Shown here piece after piece: positions 1-13,925 of a stretch of DNA of 64,000 nt (positions are counted from its first letter, which is position 1; each line of letters opens with the position of its first letter). The translations under genes and the position numbers were made by a program. The notes under the pieces were generated by a model. It did not search any database. It was not told where the DNA came from and was given only the letters and a program-made list of their open reading frames with translations. This DNA is from Petrosia ficiformis (taxonomy: Eukaryota; Porifera; Demospongiae; Haplosclerida; Petrosiidae), in contig OX345653.1 of NCBI GenBank assembly GCA_947044365.1, positions 4,490,001 through 4,554,000 on the forward strand, in the 5' to 3' direction.

Positions 1-170
1 AGGAAAATACATCAATAAAAGTCGAACTTAACGAGTTGAAGTCGCTAACAAAGAAGGCAGCCAGTGAACTTAGAAGACAAAGTAGTGAATTAGATAAGTT
101 AAAGAACGAGCTGAAAGAATATAAAGTACAACAAAGAAATGAAAGAATAGTATATTATAGAAATAGATGA
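1..170 (+). CDS. C-terminal exon of a coiled-coil protein (partial)
   Basis: Reading frame 3 is open from the window edge to a TGA at 168-170 and encodes about 55 residues rich in Glu, Lys, Leu, Gln and Arg with heptad-like leucine spacing (NELKSL, SELDKLKNELKEYK). This looks like the tail of a coiled-coil protein. The start and all upstream exons lie outside the window, so I cannot name the family. It converges tail-to-tail with KAT8, about 115 bp away. The peptide could be chance, but composition and the clean stop favour a real terminal exon. Confidence 0.5.
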   Translation, partial: ENTSIKVELNELKSLTKKAASELRRQSSELDKLKNELKEYKVQQRNERIVYYRNR

Positions 171-284
171 TATCAGTATTAATGAACAATGCATGCTTCA
201 CGGAACATATAGTATTATATACACATGTATATGTATATATATATACATATAATATATATATATGTGTGTGTGTGTGTGTATGTA

Positions 285-2506
<2,222 letters not shown>

Positions 2507-2572
2507 CTATATGATAATAAGAATAAAATTTGTACTATTATACAAAATATCTACTCACTTGTTGTTCTAACA

Positions 2573-2634
2573 TCACATGACAAGTGTACTTCTGTCATGT
2601 GACTAAACATGAGTTCGCAATTACTGTCATGTGA
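2573..2634. promoter_or_regulatory. Three TCATGTGA / TCACATGA boxes in the KAT8-PHACTR divergent promoter
   Basis: The 250-bp space between the KAT8 and PHACTR start codons holds the octamer TCACATGA at 2573-2580 and its reverse complement TCATGTGA at 2595-2602 and 2627-2634. The core CATGTG is an E-box of the M-box type recognised by MITF/TFE-class bHLH-ZIP factors in other animals. Binding here is inference; the repetition in a short shared promoter is what is seen. Confidence 0.35.
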
Positions 2635-2757
2635 TCTTGTTAAGGGCGTTTCGAACCACACCTTTTATATACAAACCTTTCCATCCGTTCTCTATGCTCA
2701 TCCCACACATTAGACAAGCTATTAACAGACCCTACTGAGATAAAAAGCTCGTACAGG

Positions 2758-3860
2758 ATGGCTACAGTATCACATGAACAACAACTAAGTCCTTTGCAAC
2801 AGAAACATCGCTCTCAAAGTGATTCAAACCTGCTTAGTCCAGGTGAACAGAACGGAAATCCTGACAGTGTTGCTGTGTTGAGAAGTGGTGCTTTAGGAGG
2901 GAGTATGGGAGATCTGTCTCCTCAGAAGTCTGGAAAAAAGAAAGGTTTTCTTCATAAATTAGTGAGACCTTGGAAATGGAAGAAAAAAAGGAGAAAAGGA
3001 GATAAAGACAGTGGCCATCCTTCACCTGGTAAGATGTGTTATATATTACACATAATATTGTGTGTTTAGTCTCGGAAAAACATTTGTTTAAAATATGAGC
3101 TCTACATTTTTGAAGCCTTACATTGTGAAATAGATACATTTGTGTGTTTTTATTTCTTACAATAATATACCTTGTGTATTTGTATTTATATCATAAATAG
3201 CATTATAATAATTATGAACTATATGTTGTCAGTACGATTATTATTTTACAGTTGTATCTAGCTTGTATACGCATTATACTTATAATAATGATTTAGTGTT
3301 TGGAGTCGTAATTATGTAGTTTGTAAGGACACATTTTTCACCTGTAAGGATATATGGACTATGAAAGAGGATGGCAACTTCCTCATTATATATATGATCT
3401 TTGCCTCAAGACCTTTTAGTAATGCCGTAACTATGGTAATTATACAGTGATAAATTATACATTTACATCTTTATCTTATTAATAAATGTAGATAGTTTGT
3501 TATAAAGTCAAAACAGGAAATCTATTTCTGTCTTGTATAGTTCACAACATTACGTAGTTAAATTCCATTAGTGAACATGTACATATGTACACTGGTATTT
3601 GCAACCATTCAACCTCTTTATTAATAAAATTATTAATTGTCCATTAATGATCCATTGTCCATATGTCCATTAATATTCCAGTGTCTGTATGTCCATATGT
3701 CCATTGTCTCTGTCTCATTGACCAATTTAGCGATCCATTAACAAAATGAGTAGTTTGTTGTGGTTCATTAACTGATTTTCATGTATTTAGCATTATATAA
3801 TAGTTGTGTATTACTTCATTATGAAATACCACACACATGTCTGTTTAAGTTAAACACCAA

Positions 3861-3891
<31 letters not shown>

Positions 3892-6800
3892 TGTATGTAT
3901 GTATGTATGTATGTATGTATGTATGTATGTATGTATGTATGTATGTATGTACGTACGTACGTACGTACGTACGTACGTACGTATGTACATGTATGTATGT
4001 ATGTATGTACGTACGTACGTACGTACGTATGTACATGTATGTATGTATGTATGTATGTATGTATGTATGTATATATATATATAATATATAATATAATACC
4101 TTATAAAGGCATTGGAGATATTATTCACTTATGCCAAAAGAAGAGTTTGTTATTATATGACATGTTAAACACTCTACAATTCTTGAACTACATCATTCTA
4201 AACAGATGTCACATTATCTATTTCTAATAAAGGGAGTATTTACCAAAGTATTAATGACATAAATATGTAGTTGACTTTCACAATGACACCTCTTTGCTAG
4301 TAGGAGTATAGGAATTGATAACGTTGACAGATGATCTTATAAACAATTATCTGGTTAAAGTTACAAATTAGAAATTATGGATAAACTTTATACCTTAGAC
4401 TGCCTACTGAAGTGTGTCTCTCTGTGTCTGTTTATACATCTGTGTCTGTACGTGTCTGTGTATGTGTGTATGTGTGTCTGTCTGTCTGTCTGTCTGTGTG
4501 TGTCTGTGTGTGTCTGTCTGTCTGTGTATGTGTTTTTTGTACATAAGACACACAGTAATGGTATGTAATCTATACTGAAAAACTACTTAGAAATCAATTT
4601 ACAGATGTCATGATGGATAATGTTTGTATTATAGCTATTGTTTACATCACTTCGCCAATAATACATTGTGTAAATGATATTAGTTTATAACTGTGTAATT
4701 ATTATTTATTATTATTATATTAGGGATTGTTTGTCATTATCTTGTTTACTATTATCTTGTTTACTGTTATCTTGTTTACTGTTATCTTGTTTACTATTAT
4801 CTTGTTTACTATTATCTTGTTTACTGTTATCTTGTTTACTATTATCTTGTTTACTGTTATCTTGTTTACTGTTATCTTGTTTACTGTTATCTTGTTTACT
4901 ATTATCTTGTTTACTGTTATCTTGTTTACTGTTATCTTGTTTACTGTTATCTTGTTTACTATTATCTTGTTTACTGTTATCTTGTTTACTGTTATCTTGT
5001 TTACTATTATCTTGTTTACTGTTATCTTGTTTACTATTATCTTGTTTACTGTTATCTTGTTTACTGTTATCTTGTTTACTATTATCTTGTTTACTGTTAT
5101 CTTGTTTACTATTATCTTGTTTACTGTTATCTTGTTTACTATTATCTTGTTTACTATTATCTTGTTTACTGTTATCTTGTTTACTGTTTACTGTTATCTT
5201 GTTTACTATTATCTTGTTTACTGTTTCATGAATTCATAGAATGGTATTTTGATTTATCTTGTAATTATGTTGTCACTTAGGTAATTATATTATATATTAT
5301 AATTATTTTATATAATTATAATTATGTTTGTATGTGTGTAGTAGTGTTTAGTATAGTTAGTATGTATTGATATCATGGTGGAGCAACAAAGGTGGAAATG
5401 TAAGTAATTATAAACCATGCTCAATAACTCACTAATGATAATACTGTCTCATTGTACATTACAGTACAGTACACAATCATTTGTACTATTTACATTATAT
5501 ATTTTTATAGGCAGTATACCACGAACAGATCATGTAGATTTTGGTATTCCAACACTCACACAAAATAGTAAGTTTATATAAACTACTCACTCTATGTATA
5601 GTGCTACATATCACTAAACTACTCCATTGTGATGTGGTTATCATTAGATAACTCACTGGGTACTACATGTATACACTAAACCTTAACTATAATACTCCAT
5701 TGTGATGTGGTTATCATTAGATAACTCACTTGGTACTACATATATACAACTATAATACTCCATTGTAGATACACACTGGTTACCTCTTCATATAAGGAAT
5801 CATGTAATAGTGTTGTGTATGATATATATATAATATGTGAATTATAGTAGGTGTATAGACATTATCATTACATATATGTTTTCATGAGACACACACACAC
5901 ACACACGCCTACTCAACTTAGTTTAAAGTGCTGATTGTCCATTTAATACAACCACACACGCCCACTCAACATCCTATAAACTGAAAGTTGTTATTAATAT
6001 CATTTCCATATTTTAGCTTATATAAGAGCTGAAATGACTTATCCTGGAAATCCTAACATGCATCATCACTTCCCTTCTTCCGACACACATCAATCATATT
6101 TAAATCACTCCTCTGGTCTCAATGGCCCCATACAAACAGTAGAACCAACACCACCTCTATATAAAAGCAGGTATTATTCCATTAATCCATCCATTCATTA
6201 ATCCATAAGTCCATCTATTGATTAATTCATGAGTCCATTGATTTATGTTAGTCCAATGTATATATACCACTGGTTTATATTCTCTTATTAGATCAGGATC
6301 TGATGTGCCGCCTTACATCCCTCGAATGAATTTAAATAGCGTAGGATCTGATCAGTCTAGTCAAAATAGTGTTCATCCACCTCTGAATTACATGATGAGT
6401 GATTCGAATGTACAAATGATGTTAGCTGCTAGATATAATGTAGTTAAGGTATGTGATTTTGGGCGGGTGAGGATGAATTGATGGATGGAGGGAAGGGTAA
6501 AAGTGTATGTAAAGATGGAGGGAGTACCATTACAATTCTGTACATCCTTGTGACATGATAAGTGTCTTGTTTACAAGGGATATCCTCATTTCAGGGTTTG
6601 TGGCAATCCATTATAAAGACCTTAACCCCACTATTGATTGTGTCCACTAAATTTAGTGATTTTTAAAAGCTCTGATTTAGTTTAGCAACTTTCATGGTAA
6701 AATTAGAATTTCAAGAGAATACTAAAATACTCACGGTTCTAACAGATAATATTATTGATCAAAACCACTTTGTAAACATAATAAGGACATCATTACCTAA

Positions 6801-9377
6801 CTCTAGAAACAGTTTTGGCTCAATCTGAAACGATTGATTTTGCAATGAAAAAATCAATACCAAGGCTATAGTTCAGGGTAAAAATTCGAATTTTGAGAGA
6901 ATACTAAAATACTCACAGTTCTAACAGATAATATTATTGATCAAAACCACTTTGGAAACATAATAAGGACATCATTATCTAACTCTAGAAACAGTTTGGG
7001 CTCAATCTAAAATGAGTGATTTTACAATGAAAAAATCAATACTTCAGGGTAAAAATTTGAATTTCAAGAGAATACTAAATACTTGTGGTTCTAACAGATA
7101 ATACTATTGATTAAAACCATCTAATATACCTAATAATGATCCTGAAATATATATTTAAGCATGTATTGATAATAGTGATTGTTACATTAGTCACTAAAAT
7201 TAATATATGCAAGTAGACATCTTGTAGACTTGGTTTGGGTTCGGGTTGGAGTATATGAGATTATGTTATGAGATAGGTAGAGGTTTAAAGATTAAGTTGG
7301 GATCTACGAATGTGAGAGTGATGTACTTCTTTTCTTATAGACATCTCCTCCTCCTCCTCCTCCTCCAATTAGTCCCAAAAGTATTTTGAAAGGAGGAAGA
7401 CAATATTCAGAAGATAAGCAACCACCTCCGACCAAAAAGAAACCCAGCCCTCTTTATAAAGGCAAACAAATATCACCTCCTGAGGTCTGTCAATCTGACC
7501 ATCTATCTATCTATCTATCTGATCTATTTACTCAGGTATCACAATCTGCACCACACAAGGAAAGAAGATCCAAGAAATCCAGTGACTCAAAGTTTGTAGT
7601 ATATTCACCGGATGATGACTATAGCTCTGATGAAGATGACAGTAATGAAAGAGATGAAGATGATGAGGATGAGGATGAGGATTTGGAATATGAAGGTATG
7701 TATGTATGTATGTATATAAACTATATATGTATGTATATCTATCTATCTATGTATGTATATATACTATTATACACGTGTATATATAATATTGTACAGTTGG
7801 TGGATTTATTAAAGTATTACGACATGATAGTATAGCAATATTAAGAGAGAGACGAAAAAATGAACCAATCCCAAGTGAGTTTAGATCACATGATTATTAT
7901 AGTAATCACATGATTGATTGTTACTTCACATGATTAGATGACTGATTATTTTATATCACATAATTATCACATGATTCCATGACTGATAATTTTTCAATCA
8001 CATGATTAATCACATGATTAATCACATGATCTGATTACAACACATTATTGATAATCTTTTTTCTTCAGCCAAAAATCCTGAACAGAAGGCAGAGGTTGAA
8101 AGAAATTTAGAAAGGTTTGTGAACTATATATATAACATCTTATAGATTATGACACTAACTCTGTTTTCAGACGTTTAAGTCTTCGTCCCTCAAGAACTGA
8201 ATTATTACAACGAAATATTATACAAGGTGGGTGGGTACCATTTAATTTAATTATAATAAAATATATAATATTTATTAATATATTTAGCCAAAGACAAGAC
8301 TACAAGAGAACAAGAATTTGAAGAGAAGAAAGCAGTTTTAACAAGAAAGGTAGAAACGTCATGTGATTGTCATATTTACTGTCATCTCTTACAACAATAA
8401 AACTTTAATTAATATTTTCATTTTATTTTCTCTCCAGCTAAGTAGAAGACCCACAGTAAAGGAATTAAGACAAAAAAATATTTTGTGAGTTTAGTGGTTA
8501 ATTAACTATTATTATTTACAACTAACTTTTAATCAGAAATTTTGCTGAATATGCAGAAGTAGTTGAGTGTGAAGATTATGATAGAAAGTGAGTTAACAGT
8601 GATATAAGCTATAACTGATTTATATTGTAATTGATTGTAATTAATTTTAATTGATTGTAATTGATTTTAATTGATTCATTTAGAGCTGATAAACCTTGGA
8701 CAAGATTACGACAAGAAGACAAAGCTGCCATTCGTAAAGAACTTAATGAATTCAAACGTTATGAAATGGAAGTTCATCCAGAGAGCGAGTACATGACTAG
8801 GTATGAAACCCTAACTAGGTTCCTTATAGCCTCATTCTCAGACTCCCATGTCATGTTCATTGAAACCCTAACTAGGTTCCTTATAGCCTCATTCTCAAAC
8901 TCCCATGTCATGTTCATTAAAACCCTACCTAGGTTCCTTATAGCCTCATTCTCAGACTCCCATGTTATGTTCATTGAAACCCTACCTAGGTTCCTTATAG
9001 CCTCATTCTCAAACTCCCATGTTATGTTCATTAAAACCCTAACTAGGTTCCTTATAGCCTCATTCTCAGACTCCCATGTTATGTTCATTGAAACCCTAAC
9101 TAGGTTCCTTATAGCCTCATTCTCAGACTCCCATGTCATGTTCATTGAAACCCTAACTAGGTTCCTTATAGCCTCATTCTCAAACTCCAATGTCATGTTC
9201 ATTGAAACCCTAACTAGGTTTCTTATAGCCTCATTCTCAAACTCCCATGTCAGGTTCATTGAATCCCTAACTAGGTTCCTCATAGCCTCATTCTCAGCCT
9301 CCTGTTATGTTCACATTGTTAGCTAGGTCCTTTGTGAAAACTGTTTCCAATTTTCTTTCAGATACCACAAGCCATAA
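2758..9377 (+). CDS. PHACTR: Phosphatase and actin regulator (PHACTR), RPEL-repeat protein
   Basis: Fourteen exons: 2758-3028, 5511-5567, 6017-6170, 6292-6448, 7341-7484, 7536-7695, 7797-7874, 8069-8114, 8171-8226, 8288-8349, 8438-8484, 8537-8587, 8684-8800 and 9362-9377; they sum to 471 aa. PHACTRs bind G-actin through RPEL motifs and PP1 through the C-terminus. Two RPEL motifs are visible ([17 protein letters not shown] and [16 protein letters not shown]). The tail [25 protein letters not shown], then [16 protein letters not shown] and a final RYHKP, matches the family PP1-binding end (vertebrate RFHRP). The N-terminus has a basic stretch [18 protein letters not shown], and exon 5 starts with a proline run. 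Convergent with the protein 4.1 gene. The 51-nt intron 7485-7535 is in frame with no stop, so it may be coding. An alternative first exon lies at 5374-5399. Confidence 0.9.
3863..4080. repeat. GTAT/GTAC microsatellite in PHACTR intron 1
   Basis: About 215 bp of (GTAT)n interrupted by two blocks of (GTAC)n. The open frames across it are low-complexity Met-Tyr-Val-Cys and Thr-Tyr-Val-Arg strings and are not genes. The rest of intron 1 (3029-4730) shows no other gene. Confidence 0.95.
4735..5230. repeat. 15-bp tandem repeat in PHACTR intron 1
   Basis: About 33 units of the 15-mer TTATCTTGTTTACTR. A single A/G switch (ACTATT or ACTGTT) alternates irregularly along the array, and one unit near 5180 is disrupted. 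Since 15 is a multiple of three and the unit lacks stops in two frames, long open frames result (170 and 185 codons); they are not genes. The array sits between the two alternative first exons. Confidence 0.97.
5374..5399 (+). CDS. PHACTR: Alternative first exon of PHACTR
   Basis: An ATG followed by eight codons (MVEQQRWK) runs into a strong donor GTAAGT in the same phase as exon 1 (one extra base). It joins exon 2 (5511) in frame to give [16 protein letters not shown], against [10 protein letters not shown] from the long isoform. A second promoter of this kind fits the alternative first exons known in vertebrate PHACTR genes. Isoform use is inference. Confidence 0.5.
6690..7130. repeat. ~200-bp direct repeat in PHACTR intron
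   Basis: Between exons at 6448 and 7341, a unit containing GAATACTAAAATACTCAC, TTCTAACAGATAATATTATT, AAGGACATCATTA and CTCTAGAAACAGTTT occurs twice almost completely and a third time partially. No coding potential is seen. Confidence 0.85.
8804..9300. repeat. 57-bp minisatellite in the last PHACTR intron
   Basis: About nine copies of a 57-bp unit start directly downstream of the donor of exon 13. Each unit contains CTAACTAGGTTCC (or CTACCTAGGTTCC), resembling the true exon-intron junction TGACTAG|GTATG. Because 57 is a multiple of three, open frames of 221 (+) and 169 (-) codons cross it; these are repeat artefacts. Confidence 0.95.
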
Positions 9378-10443
9378 AACAATAATAACAACATCAATAT
9401 ATATATACACATTAACCCGATATATGTGTTGTGTTGTGAATGTCTGACTTGTTTTTAACAAAATCAAAGATAATAATCAAATTCTCTGGTTTATTTATCT
9501 GTATACCATTTCAGTGTTTTTATCTGTGATAACCTCTCTCTCTCTCTCGTGTTAGATTATGTTTGTCACATATAGCTTCTTCTTTGTTTCGTTTCTTGTT
9601 ATTTTTATTTTAGTTTCTATGGTGAGATTTATTTATGATTATATATATATATATATCTATTTGTCAATAAAGAAATAATTATGGTTACCATGGTGATCAC
9701 GTCAGGTCGAAATGCATATACTAGTATACAAAATCAATACTAAAACATGTTGTCATAGCAACGATGTGATTGAATGAGTACAAATTTGTTGCAAAACATT
9801 ACCGTGACAACCATACAACTGTTAGCTATTGACTAAATAACAGGTTAATAATTAAAACATTTTTTGTGAAATATAATTATTAAACTTTGCTGGCATTTAA
9901 ACAGAAAAAAAAAAAATGGGATTTGATAATCAATTATAATACTAATTAATTAATAAAAATCATGTACACAACAGATATATATAATTGTATTTGTAAATCC
10001 AATTTGTTAAAATAATGTTTTTAATGTTTATGATGATGTTATTAATAGTATCTTCATTTGCAGACTCAACAATTAACCTATACGTATAGCAAAACATAAC
10101 ATAATTTTATAATAGTGTCGACATGTCAATATTAAAGTGATCAAATATAACAATCAAGATTATAGGAGTGTCTTCATTTATAAATGGTGCTTCTTTATTA
10201 AACATTCCTTACTTGACATCAGTCTATGGGTTGTATGCTCTTTCGTTACTATAAATAGTGGATGGGGTGTGGTTTTGTTACTATTTATAGTAGTGAATGT
10301 TACACACAGAAACTGTTCACAGTATAAAATAAAAAGGTGTCCTCATTACAGGGGATTGAACTAGGTCACACTATAGAAGCTCATGAGAAGGTTTACTTCA
10401 ATTTGAAATTATTAATTTAATTAATTAGACCATACTGACCCTA
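9378..10443. other. Intergenic: PHACTR / protein 4.1 convergent 3' flanks
   Basis: An AT-rich stretch between two convergent stop codons. It contains short TC and TA runs (near 9535 and 9640) and AATAAA-like signals such as CAATAAAGAAATAA near 9665. No convincing ORF or RNA gene is seen. Confidence 0.6.
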
Positions 10444-13439
10444 TTATGTGGTAATAATACGAGAAATGATTTCTCTCTCCCGATCAAGAAATATTTGCAC
10501 TTGTGCAGCTTCATCTTCCTCATCAGTGGGAGCATTAAACCTCAATGGCCACGCAGTGCTCTGAAGAGAGAGAATAATTCCTTTAATTAACTATACATTA
10601 TGCATGTGTCATTAGCTCTACTATGTAGTATAAATACCATAGTATAAGTTATTATAATGGTATTGATAAACACACACACACACACACACACCATCTGATG
10701 TATATGAATTAATCTAGTGATTTTTAGTTTGTTAAAACAAGTTTCAAAATAGTATTGCTGACTAAAGCATTGTAATTGGGTGTGACTAGGAGGTGTGGTT
10801 AGTACAGGATAACCACTCAGCACCTTCCTTTGTAGTGGCTAGTAATGTTTATATAGATATGTATTGCATAATGTGGTCATGTGACCACATACACAACAGC
10901 CAACACCTGGTCATTATACCATACTTGTTCAACTTCAATTACAATGATTTGTATATACTATATATAGTAGAGGTTTCTAAAAGGATCTTTGAAAAGTCAA
11001 GGGACATTAGAACTGACATTCTAACTGACATTCTAACACAGGGCTTCTTACAAATTATATATACTAATTAAGTCAACTATATATGTGTGTGTGTATCCAT
11101 AGCAACACCATACAATCCAATTATAATTTACACACCTACATGTGTGATTAATAAGTGTGTGTGTGTGTGTGTGTGTATATAGGGAGAGGGACAGGATCTC
11201 AGAGGTTTGACTACCTCAGGAAATTGTCGCAAGACAGCTCCCTTTGCTTGGGGTGTTTGAGAGTCGGAGTGAACTGTCCTAACAGATGTGACATCTTCTA
11301 CTCCTCGATCAATTTGTCCAGATTGCCTATAATATAATATAAAAATCTATGTACACATGCATGTATGTGTATATGTATGTATGTATGTATGCATGCATGT
11401 ATGTATGTATGTATGTATGCATGTATGTATGTATGTATGTATGTATGTATGCATGTATGTATGTATGTATGTATGTATGCATGTATGTATGTATGTATGT
11501 ATAAACAAGACTACAAACCTCAGGTCAACATCAGGAATTTTGGTACTGTCATAGATTGGGATTGAGTCTCTGGAGACTGAACTCCTGGGTGCTACATTGA
11601 TTGGTTTGGGATCGAGGTGGATACTAACGTGTGTAGTGGCAGTTGTAGACTTTGGATTGACAGGAGTGAGATTAAATGTCTGCTCTGTTGATTCACTTTC
11701 TCCTTTTGTACCAACTCGTTCCATTTCGTATTTATTATTTCGTTTAACAATGACAAATTTATGAGAGGAGTCTGGTAGGCCATCTTTGAGACGAAACTTA
11801 ACTTGCACCAACTGTTCTTCATAATAATTTTTGTTTTTGTTCTCATCAATAAATGGAGGAGAATTCAACAACACCCAGTCTTTCAATCGTGGGTCCTAAC
11901 AAATCCACATACACCACTTCATTATATAACTTCCAAAATACACATGTAATACACACACATAGACACCATACACATAAACACACAAACAAGATACACGCAA
12001 ACACACAAACAAGATACACGCAAACACATATACAAACACATATATATACAGACACCATACATACATAAACATATACACAAACACACAAACAAACACACAT
12101 ATACACACATATACACACATATACACATGTACACACATGTACATACATATACACACATATACACATGTACACACACGTACATACATAAACACACACAAAC
12201 ACACACATACATATACACACACATACATATACACACATATACACATAATGTTTAATGCAAGCTTTTTGAACAGTCAAAATAAGAATAGCTATAATAATGG
12301 TCATGGATACCAAACACGGTTTCTGGAATGTCAGCTACTTCCATGTAATGTACATGTACATGTACATGTATATGTACATGTACATGTACATAGTTTACAT
12401 ACTTAGATATACAAAATGTGTGTGTAGTTGTAAAACTCCTGGAATATACATGTACATGTACTTGTACATTTCAATAATTACTCTACACCATATAAATTTA
12501 TTTAATTAATAACGTATAATGTTTCAACATTTCCTTCATACCAAGTGTGGGCTGTTGTAATAACAATAACATGATATATGGAAGATAAATAGATGGGATG
12601 ACTGATAGTTGAGCGCATAGATAGATAGACAGATACACCACAAGGTGAATGACAACTCTTGTGATAAGCTTACTTGTTTTCCAACAACAAACTGTCTAGT
12701 GGCAACAGGTTTCTTGGCTCGGAATGAATTACGAGCTGGTACATACCCTGGAGCTAAAATAATACAATGCAAACTCATACTACTGAGTAAAAGTCAGTCC
12801 ACTTACCAAACTGCTTTCGTGGGTTTTCACGAAGGCGCTCACTATGAGTCCGAATAAAATTGGGTTCCTCACGATCATCATCTTTTGCTGCTTGTAGCTG
12901 TTTGAATGTACGGCCACTGTAACGAAACTTGCTTCCCCTTCGAAATACCTGTTGCAGCCTCGAGGGTCTCTCTGGTACCTGTAACCTTTTAGATAGATAG
13001 ATAGATAAATAGATAGATAGATAGGTGATACATGTATGTGGATAGAGATACATGTACATTGATAGATAGATGGACAGATGGACTAATACTTGATAGATAG
13101 ATAGATAGACGTAAGTAGAGAAAAACCTGAAGAATGTATGTTGTTCCACAGCACATTTCCATATCCTCTTTGAAGCTGGTGGATTTCCAGGATACAATTT
13201 AGTAATATGAATATCTCCAGATTGCTTGGCTCCCATGGGATCAGTATTACTACTGAGACTAGTCAAATCACCTTTACTATCATTAGTACGATATCTGTTG
13301 GAAAATGTGATATACACATATACATGTACGAATACATACAGAACACATAGATGTACATATATACACACAATCACACACGTAAGCACACATACATACATAT
13401 ACACACACATGTCGATACACAACCACACACATACACACA

Positions 13440-13504
<65 letters not shown>

Positions 13505-13770
13505 TTATATATATATAAATTCATCTATACATATATACAAATATGTGTCCATACACACACACATAATTATGTATATATATATATGTACCTGATGACAAAT
13601 TTATGTCTTTTGTATGCAATTTTGTTCACATTAGGCCAGGGGTATTTAGCAGATTCAATGTGATCTCTATATATTGAGATTCCTCTATAAGATATTCCAA
13701 CCAGTACAAGACTGCGAGTTTTATCCTGTGTCAAGATAGATAGATAGATAGATAGATGAATAGACAGATG

Positions 13771-13821
<51 letters not shown>

Positions 13822-13822
13822 G

Positions 13823-13857
<35 letters not shown>

Positions 13858-13858
13858 G

Positions 13859-13889
<31 letters not shown>

Positions 13890-13890
13890 G

Positions 13891-13925
<35 letters not shown>

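Noticed and set aside
4674..5239. Two long overlapping ORFs (170-185 aa)
   Set aside because: Pure translation of a 15-bp tandem repeat.
8774..9326. ORFs of 169 and 221 aa on both strands
   Set aside because: The 57-bp minisatellite is stop-free in several frames; real coding ends at 8800 and resumes at 9362.
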